64,000 nucleotides of DNA from Liolophura sinensis. Lineage: Eukaryota > Mollusca > Polyplacophora > Chitonida > Chitonidae. The stretch covers positions 744,001-808,000 of the forward strand of contig NW_027017954.1 of the NCBI RefSeq assembly GCF_032854445.1, in the 5' to 3' direction. A program made the translations under genes and the position numbers. The notes beneath the pieces are model-generated. The model was not told the DNA's origin, searched no databases, and saw only the letters and a program-made list of their open reading frames with translations. Shown here piece after piece: positions 1 to 10,589 of the stretch; position 1 is the first letter of the stretch, and each line of letters begins with the position of its first letter.

Positions 1-579
1 ACACAACATTTAGATGGCCAGGATGGTGTCCAGTTTCTCAAAGACTATCTTCAAGAAACCGCTGAAGATGAAATTCGTCACAGAGACCCCCAGTCGCCAT
101 ATGATTTGTTTGACATTCTTAAAAGTGTGTTTGGTCGCCGCGCTTCAAGGCCACAGCAGATGAGGGAGTTTTATAACAGAACTCAGTTGGCAACAGAGAC
201 AATTACTCAGTACTCTCATGCACTTGTGTCAATGATGGAAAAAATGGACCTTGACTCAACCGAAAGTGAAGAACGGCTTAAGGAACAGTTTGTGGAGGGT
301 ATCAGAAACCAGGCCGTTCAGAGATTCTTAAAGCGACGTACACGCGATAATCGTCATCTTGGGTTCTTGGAACTGAGGCAACTTGCTTTGGAGGAATGTG
401 AAGAATCACAGACTGGTAAAGTGCATATTAAGGAAGTGTCTGCTGAACAGGACTCGGTAAAAGTTGATGAAACCCCCACATGGGGAAGAGAGTTAATTGA
501 TTTGACCAAACAAATGTTGAAAATCCATGCTAATATGTTTCAGTCGCAAACCCAAAACGGTACCAAGTGGCCATGTTAA
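1..579 (+). CDS. gag: Gag capsid-like region of Ty3/Gypsy element (5' truncated by window)
   Basis: The frame is open from base 1 to a stop at 577-579, so the true start is outside the window. The product is charged and helical in character, with an F-Y-N-R-T-Q-L-A-T-E stretch and a segment resembling retrotransposon capsid domains. It should form the particle that packages element RNA. The frame closes just before the zinc knuckle, which is in another frame. A frame change of +1 (or -2) in the overlap 527-579 is therefore needed for a complete Gag. Whether this is programmed or a mutation is not decidable here. Confidence 0.8.
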   Translation, partial: TQHLDGQDGVQFLKDYLQETAEDEIRHRDPQSPYDLFDILKSVFGRRASRPQQMREFYNRTQLATETITQYSHALVSMMEKMDLDSTESEERLKEQFVEGIRNQAVQRFLKRRTRDNRHLGFLELRQLALEECEESQTGKVHIKEVSAEQDSVKVDETPTWGRELIDLTKQMLKIHANMFQSQTQNGTKWPC

Positions 580-769
580 TCAACCATTGAATGCTGCTGT
601 TAGTAATGATACACAGAATTATGCATGTTTTTACTGTCACAAAGTAGGTCACTTTAAGGCTGATTGTCGTAAACGGAAGCGTGATTTAGAAAGGCGTGCA
701 GCTAAAAGTAATGGTAACCCTGAAAGTGGTGCAACTCAGCATTCATTGTCTGGTTCACAAAGCTTATGA
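527..769 (+). CDS. gag: Gag nucleocapsid zinc knuckle
   Basis: This frame encodes a CCHC zinc knuckle, C-x2-C-x4-H-x4-C (CFYCHKVGHFKADC), followed by a run of basic residues, as expected for the RNA-binding nucleocapsid part of Gag. It overlaps the upstream capsid frame by 53 bases in a different frame. It ends at a TGA (767-769) that is in frame with the protease and pol reading frame directly downstream. The start shown is only the first ATG; the biological junction with the upstream frame is probably within 527-579. Confidence 0.75.
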   Translation: MLICFSRKPKTVPSGHVNQPLNAAVSNDTQNYACFYCHKVGHFKADCRKRKRDLERRAAKSNGNPESGATQHSLSGSQSL

Positions 770-3700
770 CGCCACATAGTAGGCACCTGTCCTGAAGTTG
801 ATGCAGTTATTGGTGGACAGCGCGTGTCTTGTTTGGTTGACACAGGTTCACAAGTAACCACAGTAACAGAAGGTTTCTATGACAAATATCTGAGTAACCA
901 ACCCATTGACCATTTGTTAAATTTAAAGCTTACAGCTGCAAACGGTATTGACTTGCCATATATAGGGTATATGGTCACAAGTGTGAAAATTTGTGAGACA
1001 GTTGTAAATGACGTTGGTGTACTGGTACTTAAAGATAAACCTGGGTCTGATTCTGTTAATGTTAAAAGACCAGGCATAATTGGTATGAATGTTTTGTGCC
1101 ATGTTCCTGCATTTCAGAATATTCCAGTGCAGTCAGTCTCCGCTGAGCAGCCAAAAGTGCACAAATCTAAAATTGTTCGAACACCAGATAATCAGGAAGT
1201 ATTAATCCCTGCATGTTCTATCGCGCGGATTAAATGTAATGGCGTTCCGCCAAGACAGTTCACTCTTATTGAACCGTTAAATCAAGCTCCTGCAGGAGGC
1301 AAGTTAATGGTAGCTCCTACATTATCTAATGGACATGTTGAACTCTTAAATGTGACTGATGTGGACATTTGGTTACCACCTAGAACAATGTTGGGTAGAA
1401 CACAGGACTGTGAGGTGGCAGAAGTAGTCAACTTGTCAGCCGGTGTTGATGAAATTGTGGTGGAGACAGCTGTTGACTGCAGTCCCAGTGGTGTTACCCC
1501 AGACCTGTCTGACTTTGATGGAACGCCTGAAGAGCTCAGTAAGGCATACCAGTTATTTGAAGACTATAAGGATGTGTTTTCTCCAGGACTAGGCATGACG
1601 CAAACTATAAAGCACCGCATTCACACTACCGATGAAATTCCGGTAAATGTGCCTTATAGGAGAATACCACCTCATCAGGTTGCAGAGGTTAAGTCTCACT
1701 TGCAGGATCTTCTCAATCAGGGAATAATACGACATAGCACATCCAGGTATGGAGCTCCCCCGGTATTAGTCAAAAAGAAGAGTGGGAAATTGCGTCTATG
1801 TATTGATTACCGGCGGCTCAACAGCAAGACCGTTCGAGATGTTTATCCCATCCCAAGAATGGAAGAATCGTTGGATGTTATGTGTGGTGCCCGATATTTT
1901 TCGACCATGGACTTAAGATCGGCATACAACCAGATCAAGGTTGAAGAAAGTGACCGTCATAAGACAGCATTTGTCACACCATTTGGACATTACGAGTACA
2001 ACCGTATGCCATTCGGGCTTGTAAATGCGCCATTTTCGTTCCAACGTTTGATGACGCATGTGTTTCATGGGGACTTAATGGAACATTTGATCGTGTATCT
2101 AGACGACATCATCATCTGGTCGAGTGATATTTCCGAACATTTCGAACGACTGGAGTCCGTTTTTCAAAAGCTTCGAAAACATGGGCTTAAGGCTGACCTT
2201 GAAAAGTGTTCGTTCTTCAAACATGAAGTTAACTTTCTGGGACATATCGTGTCTAGAAGTGGTGTCTCAACCGATCCGGACAAGATTGAGGCCGTGACAA
2301 ACTGGCCTACTCCGGAAACACTACAGCAGTTAAGGTCGTTCCTTGGCTTTGCATCATATTATCGAAGGTTCGTTCAAAGGTTTGCCTCCATCGCTTCCCC
2401 GTTGTATGATGTCATCGGAAAGTGTGGCGAATCGAAACATAAACGACACCGGAAACTTCAGAAAGACTGTCTGATCAAACATCTTTGGTCAGAAGACTGT
2501 CAGAAAGCGTTTCAGCTGCTGAAGGATAAGCTCACGAGTTCGCCTGTACTCACATTTCCTGACTTCACAAGACCTTTTGTGTTGGAAACTGATGCCAGTA
2601 ATCGTGGCATCGGAGCTGTGCTAAGCCAGGAACAGGATGGTGAACTGAAAGTAGTGGCATATGCATCTAGGGGCCTCCGTCGTCCTGAGAGACAGTCTGG
2701 GTATTCAAGCCAAAAAATTGAGCTGTTAGCGCTTAAGTGGGCTGTATGCGACAAATTCCGGCCTTATCTTACAGGAGGGAAGTTTGTCGTATATACGGAT
2801 AACAACCCGCTTACGTATCTCCTCTCCAAACCGAAAGTGCCAGCATTAGAGCAACGCTGGGTTAATGAGTTGTCTGGATTCAATTTTGAGTTTCGTTTCC
2901 GGTCTGGAAAATCGAACATCGCAGCGGATGCTCTTTCAAGACTCCCTGGACATGCCCTAGACCCCGATAACGTAGAACACTTAGCAAGTACGATACTGAG
3001 GAATCATGTTATCCCTGATGAATTGCGGGAAGCTGCATTGGGGAGCATATGTGTACAAATCAACAGCATTGACCCTGCTGACACCGGGTTAGCATCAGAT
3101 AGTGCTACTGAACTTCCAAGATGGAACAGGGAGAATATGGTTGAATATCAGTCTAACGACCCAGCGATCGGAAGGCTAAAGCACTACTTGAAGTTGGATC
3201 GTCGTCCCACCCCTTCAGAGCGGTGTAAAGAGTCGAAACAAACTCTGCTACTACTGAAGCAGTGGGAGCGCCTTGAGATTCGTGACAGTGTGTTGTATCG
3301 CCAGGTGAAGGGGAACAATGGAATTAGAAGTGCTAAGGTGCTCTTACCCATGTGCTTACAGGAAAAGGTGATGCATGACCTTCACGATGCTGCTGGACAT
3401 CAGGGTGCAGATCGCCTAGAACTTCTGATTCGTGAACGTTGTTGGTTCCCAGAAATCTCTAAACGTGTTCAAGACTACATCAGAGGCTGTGAGAGATGCG
3501 TAAGAGGCAAAGGTCCTTATCTCCCACCTAAGACGTCATTGGGACGGCTGGTTGCTACTAAGCCACTGGAAGTGGTCTCCATCGACTTCACCATTTTGGA
3601 AAAGGCGAGTAATGGTATGGAGAACGTGTTAGTGGTAACTGACTGGTTCACAAAATTTACCATCGCGATTGGAACCCGCGATCAGAAGGCTTCAACCGTA

Positions 3701-4666
3701 GCCAAGGCTTTAGTGCGTGAGTGGTTTACACGCTATGGTGTCCCTCAACGTCTTCACTCTGATCAAGGACGGAATTTTGAAGGGCAAGTAATCTCAGAAC
3801 TGTGTAAACTTTATGGAATCACAAAAAGTAGGACTACCCCTTACCACCCGGAGGGGAACGGGCAAACCGAGAGATATAATAGGACCCTCCACAATTTATT
3901 GTCGACCTTGCCAGAAAAACAGAAGAGGTTGTGGCCAAAGCACCTTCAGGAGTTGTGTTTTGCTTACAACGCAACACCACATGCAAGTACAGGGTACAGC
4001 CCCTTCTACCTGCTATTTGGGTTTGAAGCACGTTTTCCCGTCGATCAGTTGCTTGGAGTGCACGACTTGGATAGTTGCAGTAATGACAATGATTCATGGG
4101 TCTCCTTACATCAAGCCCGCTTGTGGCAAGCCCGGCAGCACGTCCAGCAACAGCTTGAGACCAAGTATTTGGCAAGAAAACAGCGACATGAAAGGAAAGG
4201 TGTGAAACCTCCCATCCAGGCTGGTACACTGGTGTACGTTCGTCAACATCTTCCAGGAAGACGGAAGATCACAGATAAATTTGGACCGGAAGTGTATAAG
4301 GTTTTAGATGAACATAACGATGTTTATACACTGGAACTGGCAGATGGCAGTGGTGACATCAAACGGACTGGCCGTAAGGAAATAACACCAGTTGAGCTTT
4401 CCAGATGTCCCGTATCATCTGAAGTGGATTCATCTAACCGACCATCAGAACTCAATGATGAGTTGGATACTCCTGAGAACTACAGTTGTGACAGGCCTAG
4501 GTACATTCTAATGCAGCCGGTGCCCCAAAAGGCGGCTCGCCCGACAGATCAGTGTAGCTCGACAGTGTCAGGTGATTCACCCAGTGAACTAAGGAGAAGT
4601 AGGCGCACCACTGCAGGAACTCACTCGAATGTTAACCATTTGCCGCGTACAGTATTAGGTCAGTAG
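770..4666 (+). CDS. pol: Pol polyprotein: protease, RT, RNase H, integrase
   Basis: A single open frame of about 1,300 codons runs from just after a TGA to a TAG. The protease active site D-T-G is at 839-847. The reverse transcriptase has M-D-L-R-S-A-Y near 1910 and the Y-L-D-D box at 2096-2107. RNase H has E-T-D-A-S at 2588-2602 and Y-T-D-N-N near 2795. The integrase has an HHCC zinc region near 3375-3500 and a D,D35E triad at 3584, 3761 and 3869 (exactly 35 residues between the last two). A GPY/F-like segment (K-F-G-P-E-V-Y) lies near 4279. No chromodomain was recognised. All catalytic residues seen are present, so the enzyme could be active. No ATG lies at the frame start, so expression by stop readthrough or frameshift is inferred. 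Confidence 0.95.
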   Translation, partial: RHIVGTCPEVDAVIGGQRVSCLVDTGSQVTTVTEGFYDKYLSNQPIDHLLNLKLTAANGIDLPYIGYMVTSVKICETVVNDVGVLVLKDKPGSDSVNVKRPGIIGMNVLCHVPAFQNIPVQSVSAEQPKVHKSKIVRTPDNQEVLIPACSIARIKCNGVPPRQFTLIEPLNQAPAGGKLMVAPTLSNGHVELLNVTDVDIWLPPRTMLGRTQDCEVAEVVNLSAGVDEIVVETAVDCSPSGVTPDLSDFDGTPEELSKAYQLFEDYKDVFSPGLGMTQTIKHRIHTTDEIPVNVPYRRIPPHQVAEVKSHLQDLLNQGIIRHSTSRYGAPPVLVKKKSGKLRLCIDYRRLNSKTVRDVYPIPRMEESLDVMCGARYFSTMDLRSAYNQIKVEESDRHKTAFVTPFGHYEYNRMPFGLVNAPFSFQRLMTHVFHGDLMEHLIVYLDDIIIWSSDISEHFERLESVFQKLRKHGLKADLEKCSFFKHEVNFLGHIVSRSGVSTDPDKIEAVTNWPTPETLQQLRSFLGFASYYRRFVQRFASIASPLYDVIGKCGESKHKRHRKLQKDCLIKHLWSEDCQKAFQLLKDKLTSSPVLTFPDFTRPFVLETDASNRGIGAVLSQEQDGELKVVAYASRGLRRPERQSGYSSQKIELLALKWAVCDKFRPYLTGGKFVVYTDNNPLTYLLSKPKVPALEQRWVNELSGFNFEFRFRSGKSNIAADALSRLPGHALDPDNVEHLASTILRNHVIPDELREAALGSICVQINSIDPADTGLASDSATELPRWNRENMVEYQSNDPAIGRLKHYLKLDRRPTPSERCKESKQTLLLLKQWERLEIRDSVLYRQVKGNNGIRSAKVLLPMCLQEKVMHDLHDAAGHQGADRLELLIRERCWFPEISKRVQDYIRGCERCVRGKGPYLPPKTSLGRLVATKPLEVVSIDFTILEKASNGMENVLVVTDWFTKFTIAIGTRDQKASTVAKALVREWFTRYGVPQRLHSDQGRNFEGQVISELCKLYGITKSRTTPYHPEGNGQTERYNRTLHNLLSTLPEKQKRLWPKHLQELCFAYNATPHASTGYSPFYLLFGFEARFPVDQLLGVHDLDSCSNDNDSWVSLHQARLWQARQHVQQQLETKYLARKQRHERKGVKPPIQAGTLVYVRQHLPGRRKITDKFGPEVYKVLDEHNDVYTLELADGSGDIKRTGRKEITPVELSRCPVSSEVDSSNRPSELNDELDTPENYSCDRPRYILMQPVPQKAARPTDQCSSTVSGDSPSELRRSRRTTAGTHSNVNHLPRTVLGQ

Positions 4667-4756
4667 TATTAGCTCATGGAGATGTAAATTAGTTTCCGCA
4701 GAATAGCGTCTTATATGTTGTATTACTAGTATATCATGAGGACATGATAGAGTTTC

Positions 4757-4767
4757 AAGGGGAGGCA
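4757..4767 (+). promoter_or_regulatory. Polypurine tract (plus-strand primer)
   Basis: AAGGGGAGG (4757-4765) lies two bases upstream of the 3' LTR start. This is the expected position of the RNase H-resistant primer for plus-strand DNA synthesis of an LTR retrotransposon. Confidence 0.75.
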
Positions 4768-5865
4768 TGTAACAGGTCTAGCGTATGATTAATTCCCCCT
4801 TGGTAAGTTTTCTGTAAAAGGAGGTAGGAATTGTATACCCAGCAATCCCTGCACCGTCATCGGCATGACGATTCACTGACCAGCAGGTAAATTGAACTTT
4901 CTTTGTAATGTATATTATTTTAGAAGCTTAGTAAACTTGTATGACCGTTTTAGTTATGCAAGGATGTTTTAACGATGTTTCGAGTGCAATCGCTCGACTG
5001 TAACTGTGAACGTGCGAGTTGTAAATGCCAAAAGTTTATACGTAGCCGAGTGTCGCTATGTAACGGTAATTGAGCACTCAGTAACACAACGCCTTGGTTC
5101 TTACGGCGCAACATATTTTGTCTAGTTAGTATTTGTGAAAAACAGAAACGCCTAAGCGAGTATTTGCTTTTACTGTTAGTTATTAGTAGAGAGTTATGAG
5201 AGATTAAATAGCATTTCAGAAATGTGTTTGAATATTTTTTGTATTCTTAGATGCATACGGATGTTTTAGACAAATGCATGTTACGAGCCCTACATTCAGT
5301 AAATATGGGTATTATATGTAGATCCAAAATGAAAGGTCCGACGAAGTTAAATGTTTCACTCTTGGTAATTAATGGAGTGGTGATTACACAACTAGTCATT
5401 CGCTACTAGCTTTATTCTGTGTCTGTACACTGAAAATATTTTGTTCACTGTAAAAAAATATAAGATGCCTATCAGTTTGTTTGAGTGGGAACCGGTCTAT
5501 AATTAAGTGGCAATACAGGAACAATGTATAGCACTGACAGGTTTAAATACTCGTGCTGTAATTGTTACACGTCTATATATGTCCATGGCCATAGCATATA
5601 CAGTCATTATCAAGTTACCCGTGTGGTTGCGGTCATAATAACCCTTCACCATGGTACATGACTATTAAGTTAGTGTTGATATATGGTATAAGTGTATTCT
5701 AGGACAGTATATAGGTACAGGATATTTGGGTGTAAGCCTATGTTATGTATGGTAAATACATGGAAGGTTTATAGTATGTATTGTTATTGTCGTTTCAGGT
5801 CAGGGTGACCTCCCCTGGTTTTTTTCCTCTCACCGGTGTTTCTCAGAACCGAATAAACTGTTACA
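4768..5865 (+). repeat. 3' LTR of the Ty3/Gypsy element
   Basis: The proposed LTR begins TGTAACAG and ends CTGTTACA, a perfect 8-base inverted repeat of the TG...CA type, and starts right after the polypurine tract. Length is about 1,098 bases. It contains a TATA-like run near 5572 and AATAAA at 5852-5857, the latter unusually close to the end. Because the 5' LTR is out of the window the 3' edge cannot be confirmed by comparison. Homology of the flank to the copy B intron resumes clearly only at about 5932, so 5866-5931 is of uncertain origin. Confidence 0.75.
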
Positions 5866-5991
5866 ACTGTGTGGCGGAATTTGGCGTTTTGGTTGAAATT
5901 CTTTCTGCAACAAACATGGCCGACCTCACACTAAGTTAGCTTATCTTTGCTGAAAGTATTTAGGTGACCATAGACTGCATTATTTCTGCAG

Positions 5992-6221
5992 GAGAAGATG
6001 CCATGTTAAAACGTCAGGAAGGACCTCCGGTCCCTTCAGATCCAGTCCACGTCCAGAATCAGGAGAGTTCTAATCAAGGGAGAGAAGCGCGGATTTCAAC
6101 TCTAGTGGACAGCAACCCGTATGAGAACGTTTATGAGAATGAATACGACAAAATACTATTTTCGTGTAATGACCCCGAGGACAGTCACACAGTTCTTACT
6201 CAACTGCATGGCCTTGGTTAA
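5992..6221 (+). pseudogene. Copy A receptor, terminal cytoplasmic exon (frameshifted)
   Basis: After an acceptor ending TTTCTGCAG this matches the copy B tail exon at 52133-52343 almost base for base. It encodes S-N-P-Y-E-N-V-Y-E-N-E-Y-D-K-I and S-C-N-D-P-E motifs. Compared with copy B there is one extra base between about 6030 and 6040. Entry in the copy B phase (phase 2) therefore runs into a stop soon after, and only a phase-1 entry would read the conserved tail. The copy B stop ACT-TAA is ACT-CAA here, which extends the frame by seven codons (Q-L-H-G-L-G then stop). The transmembrane exon is not seen upstream and would lie beyond the retrotransposon. This is probably the end of a disabled paralogue, though an unseen upstream phase change could rescue it. 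Confidence 0.75.
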
Positions 6222-6479
6222 AAAAGACAAGTTGTGAACATATCGATAGTTCAAATCAGATAATTCACTCAAAAAAAAAAAAATTACACTTTCTTTTCAC
6301 ATTGCAAAGGCTCAAAGGCCCAATGTTTCTTTTAGTTTGGCGCTCAGTCAGGGCGATGTTCGTTGACACAAGCGTCGTGTTTCAGCAGCCCTTCTCATCC
6401 TCGTCCTGCAGGGGTGTAAGCATTTGGCCTAGCTGGCTGTACCGATCTCAGGGAATTTAGCTCACATAGCGGGATCTGC

Positions 6480-6910
6480 TGATTGATAACAGACAATTTC
6501 ATTCAAATTTGGGTAGATATTTTCGAAAAAAATCTCACTTTATTCAGGAAAAATAATTCAAAGTCACAATGGCTTTTCCAACCAGTGACTGCCCCGAGGC
6601 GGTTTCCTTGCCAGCTCACCCTGACAAGACAAGTTATTGCAGTATCCTGCCCAACATGTACGCATTGTGACCGGCAGTTCTCTGGTTCCCTGCTCTTAAA
6701 TGTTTGGTTCTAAATGCATCAGTTTTATACTTAAACTAACGGCAAAATCCAATGTATTGCACCGATATCTGTCTATCCACTATAAGAAGCCACTTTGACA
6801 ATCTAGAGGTAATAGGTTTTTTTTAAGTGACAGCAAATTATCACGTGACGCTTTCAGGGCTAGTTCACAAGGGCTTGAACAACATGGCTACTTGGAGTGA
6901 AGTGTCCGTC
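6480..6910 (+). repeat. Three-copy dispersed repeat R1 (copy 1)
   Basis: This roughly 400-base segment recurs at 52660-53110 (within the segmental duplication) and in part at 41060-41400 inside an intron of copy B. It includes a TCACGTGAC-type E-box palindrome and a short ATG-initiated frame conserved between the first two copies, but nothing suggests a real protein. No terminal repeats or target duplication were found, so its class is unknown. The adjacent 6911-8190 has no recognised gene. Confidence 0.6.
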
Positions 6911-8189
6911 AGTGCCTCATCCCCAATACTGAAATTCATGTTCTCAGCTTTCAAAACTTTACACATTTTTTTTACATATTTTTTGATGAAAAACTGTGTC
7001 CTATATATTTTTTTCTATGTATATGTAGTGGCAGACTTGGTGTTCAATTTAATTATACAGAACAACATAATGGGATTCATGTACCAAAATGTCCTAAAAG
7101 TTGACTTGATAATTATAATAACCGTATCAAATTTAAATTCCAACCTTCTGGGCAAAATTATACATACACAGAAAATATCTCACTAAAACGAAGAAGATCG
7201 CTGATCAGCGCTAGCTGGCGGAGATGCTCTGTTGCCACATAGATGGTTGCTGTGCAGTTTAAATACTTTCTAATGTCGTGACTAAATCACATTGTCCAGT
7301 TAAAAGAATCGAAGAACTTTATCTTAGCTTTTACCTTATTCCAAATGGAACGTGATGCTACTAGTATGTGAGAGTTACATAGTATGAATGAATTGATATC
7401 TGCAATCTTGTGCAGCGTTGTCAGTTTCATGACCTCCAGTGTATTGAAGAATTAATAAAGTTGGACTTCTTGTATGTGGTTTAGGGTGACTTGGAGTAGT
7501 AATTATCGAAGCATGGATTTAAACCCTTTGTATTCGTCATCTGTTCAAGTCGCTTAAGTCCCACTTACCAAGCCTTCGTAACAGAATTAAGAGATGGTGT
7601 CGGAGACTATCTGTTACATTTCCAATATTGTATGATCCTGTGCATAGAATACTTACATGTTGATATATTTCATTTGTATTTGTAACTACACTGCATGTAA
7701 GATATGCTTTTGTTTAACACAGTGGACAGATCTAAATGCGTGAGGTTACTACAGTGCATTTTCATCAGTTAACTGTTCCGTGGTATAGACCCTGATTGTC
7801 AAATCGGTCTTCGAATGGTAATTTTCCGGCTAAACCCACAACATTTCCGCAAAATATTGCAAAATTCTAACGAGTCTATAGTACCATGAGTAGGTCTAAT
7901 GTTAATGTAAAAAGTTTACAGCATTAGATAGCCATATTATTTAACTAAAGTACATATTTATACAATATATGTACACACACCTCATGATTCCTCGTCGTCA
8001 TATGACTAAATTATTTTTAAAGTAAGCATCTACGAAAATTTAAGAACTATAGAATACATTTTATACATATTTGTTACTTTTAAACAAAGCTGGATGCTTT
8101 TGTTGACAAAGGCTTTTTAGTACCTTCAAGTTTTCTTCAAATATTAATTTTAATACTTTTTTATTTACTTTTGTATCATGTGTTATTAT

Positions 8190-8420
8190 TCCTGCATAAA
8201 CCATGATTCTGCTGGTGGACTAAGTGTCCCCAAGGCCATGTTTTTGTTATCAGGTAAAATGTTTACCTAATTCTGCCCATTAGAGTAAAGCCATGGTGCT
8301 GGGCAGGTGAGGGGGGCATTTACATGAACAGTTAGAATAACACCCGAGCGTATTTCAACCGTTTCATGTTACTATTTGCCAATTATCACAAAGTGGCAGT
8401 CGCCATTCAGTGGCAGTCAC
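8190..8420 (+). repeat. Dispersed repeat R3 (copy 1)
   Basis: A low-copy noncoding repeat carrying ATTCTGCTGGTGGACTAAG and CCAATTATCAC-like words. Related stretches are at 18900-19110, 23705-24130, 30280-30480 and 55400-55620. The 55400 copy is the segmental-duplication mate; the others are dispersed within the same 60 kb. It is not assigned to a known element class. Confidence 0.5.
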
Positions 8421-9289
8421 CACCCTTCTGATAGTGACAAAATACAGTTTATTTATATATTTATTTTAATGGTGTTTTCGCCGTGCGCCAGAATCTTTTA
8501 TATATAGTTAAAGGAAACTCGACACTGCACGTGGGACTAACATGCATGTATAATACAAAAGGTATTAAATATCGACTACAATGGATTTTATGTTTATTGG
8601 GGGTATAGAGGAAAAACCCGCTGTGCAAGATGTATGAGTCCGCGTAATTTAATTTGGGGAATAAAACACTATTTTCTAAGTCAGAGCAACCGCATTGGTG
8701 AAAGGTTCCCAAGTAATTATACAGCGGAAACAATAATGACTCGGCAACGCATGCCCCGCAACTCTCATCGGCTGATGTCATTTTTTTTCATCTTATGTTG
8801 CCTGGAAAATAGTTGTTTTCATGGCACCCCAAATACTTCAGAGGTCTACATCAGTCGACGAGGTCCCAGTTCTCGAAGTTTCAGGTCCCAGGCGCTCATC
8901 TAGCGTTTCACCTTGGCTGGCGTCAATGACAGTTGGATAATTCCGATGAATTATGAGCGGATGAGCGGATGTGGGTCGCACAATTATACATTTATTGATT
9001 TGTTTATTGCTTAACGCCATATTCCAGAGGTTTTCACTTATACGATGGCGTTTACTTTTGCTGGTGGAGAAATTTGATGTGCTTGCGGAAAACTGTTAAC
9101 CTGTAGTAAGTTACTGAAGAAATTTTCTACGTGTAACGTACAGATCTACCGCATCACTTATTGTCACGAAAGCCTCATTGTCAACGACGATGGCGGAATG
9201 TACAAATCCAATGTCCAAATCAATTTGTGAACTCCAGCGTTGTGTGTCCTGGTGATTTAATCGCAATTTCCTTAATCTCTCTCTATCCA

Positions 9290-9410
9290 TTGCCAACAAT
9301 CTGCGGATAACAATGTGATTTTCTGTTGGGTTTCGGCTCACCATAATGCTGATCGCCGTCTTATAAGTGAAATATTCTTAAGTATGGCGTGAGACACCCA
9401 TCAAATAAAC
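9290..9410 (+). mobile_element. SINE1 3' fragment
   Basis: Shows the body and tail of the most abundant SINE here: CATAATGCTGATCGCCGTC, then ATATTCTTAAGTATGGCGTGAGACACC, then AATAAA. The mate at 57362-57483 keeps the same fragment, so it predates the duplication. Shorter antisense tail fragments of the same family lie at about 8455-8500, 8985-9050 and 9600-9680. Confidence 0.65.
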
Positions 9411-10034
9411 CTCTCCATACACATAATCTTCACACAGAGCGTTTGACACATTCCAAGAATAGTTTACACACATGTAGTGTTTAACTTGAAAACAGTGCCA
9501 GAGAACCTGGATGCTCAGTTCATATTTCCTTACGAAAGAACTCTAGTTACCGCTGTAACAACCTGTCACGTTGATTTACTTACTGGACTGATGTTTTAAG
9601 CCTTACTCAAAAATATATTTCGCTTATACGACGGAGGCCAGCATTATGATGGTAGGAAATCGGGCTGGATCTATGAGTATAGGACGGAATCATACAAAGA
9701 GAAGCGGTCAACAGTTTTCATTGATGCAGGAAAGACTCAAGGTATGTTTTAGGTGACTGAGTGAAATCAGTATTCAAATCGCGTGCCATGTTAAAATATC
9801 AGTTGTGGATAACAAAATATTTATCTCGATTGCTCTTCGATTGCACCTGTTCATGCATCCAACATGGAGATATATTTCAACACAATGAATATATAGCCCC
9901 TGGCACAGGGTTTAGCAGAATTAGATACTGACATGAAAAACACACGAGAGATGCTGGACACTCTGTCCATATTTACTTACAAGAGAATTATACTCATTGT
10001 AAAACTTAAGACATTTGGAGTGAAGGCGTTTGCT

Positions 10035-10480
10035 GGAATAACCTTAACTCACAAGTTTTTGCAGTAATAACGTGTGACGTTGATTGAAATCGTCACACAA
10101 CGCGCAGGATCTACTAAATGCTACAAGGCGTGATATGTACACGCCATGTGCAGGATCCTTGGGTATATTGCTGTCCAAGAAAGGATAATTTATATTGTCG
10201 AAATTGAAACTATTCTTCTTGTCGTTAAGTCTGCGAGAGAGGAAACCGTTTTGGTCTGTGTACAAACATAAGTCCAGATAAGATGTACCAAATGGAGAGC
10301 CTATGGTTTTCTTTCAATCAGTTTTATTAAACATCCAAACAATTAGGAATGAAATTCCATCAATTAAATCTGTGTGAGGAATTGTAGTAAAGAGAGTAAA
10401 GAAATCCCATGTAGAGATATCCTTATACTGTACGTGTATTTTAGCGTCTAGTTCTTCAGTCAGATTTTGGAGATTTTAAG
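10035..10480 (-). pseudogene. Penelope-like reverse transcriptase relic, C-terminal part (copy A)
   Basis: Read on the minus strand, this encodes S-T-W-D-F-F-T-L-F-T-T-I-P and, farther on, N-Y-P-F-L-D-S-N-I-P and H-G-V-Y-I-S-R-L. These match segments typical of a metazoan reverse transcriptase family related to Penelope-like elements. The central catalytic part, including the G-I-P-M-G-T-N-C box, is missing here but present in the paralogous relic at 58870-59480. Stops and frame breaks show it is dead. The exact element family is my recollection and is less certain than its being a reverse transcriptase. Confidence 0.65.
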
Positions 10481-10589
10481 GATCCACGTACAGTTAACAG
10501 AACTATTTTCAATTTGCACAACAGTACTTTTTTTCCAAAATGACTGTACTTCTTGTAGTGCCTTCGTTAGCAGAGTAAAATCTATCGGA

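Larger units (their letters stand above)
1..5865 (+). mobile_element. Ty3/Gypsy LTR retrotransposon, 5' end outside window
   Basis: The order of parts is Gag capsid-like region, CCHC zinc knuckle, aspartic protease, reverse transcriptase, RNase H, integrase, polypurine tract and 3' LTR, which is the Ty3/Gypsy order. There is no envelope gene: only about 100 bases separate the pol stop from the LTR. The 5' LTR, primer-binding site and start of gag lie before base 1, so LTR-LTR divergence and the target duplication cannot be judged. The long uninterrupted pol suggests a young insertion. It sits in an intron about 125 bases upstream of the copy A receptor tail exon and in the same orientation. 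The clade within Ty3/Gypsy was not determined. Confidence 0.95.

Noticed and set aside
2512-4229. Antisense and overlapping frames inside pol (2512-2754, 3813-4205, 3834-4229)
   Set aside because: They are shadows of the pol frame with no motifs of their own.
5866-5931. Extending the 3' LTR to the CCTCACA near 5930
   Set aside because: The perfect 8-base inverted repeat supports an end at 5865, though AATAAA lies very near that edge; the 5' LTR would be needed to decide.
6827-7186. Open frame with a counterpart at 52884-53147
   Set aside because: Conservation is explained by the recent segmental duplication; the third R1 copy (41340) does not keep the frame, and no protein features are seen.
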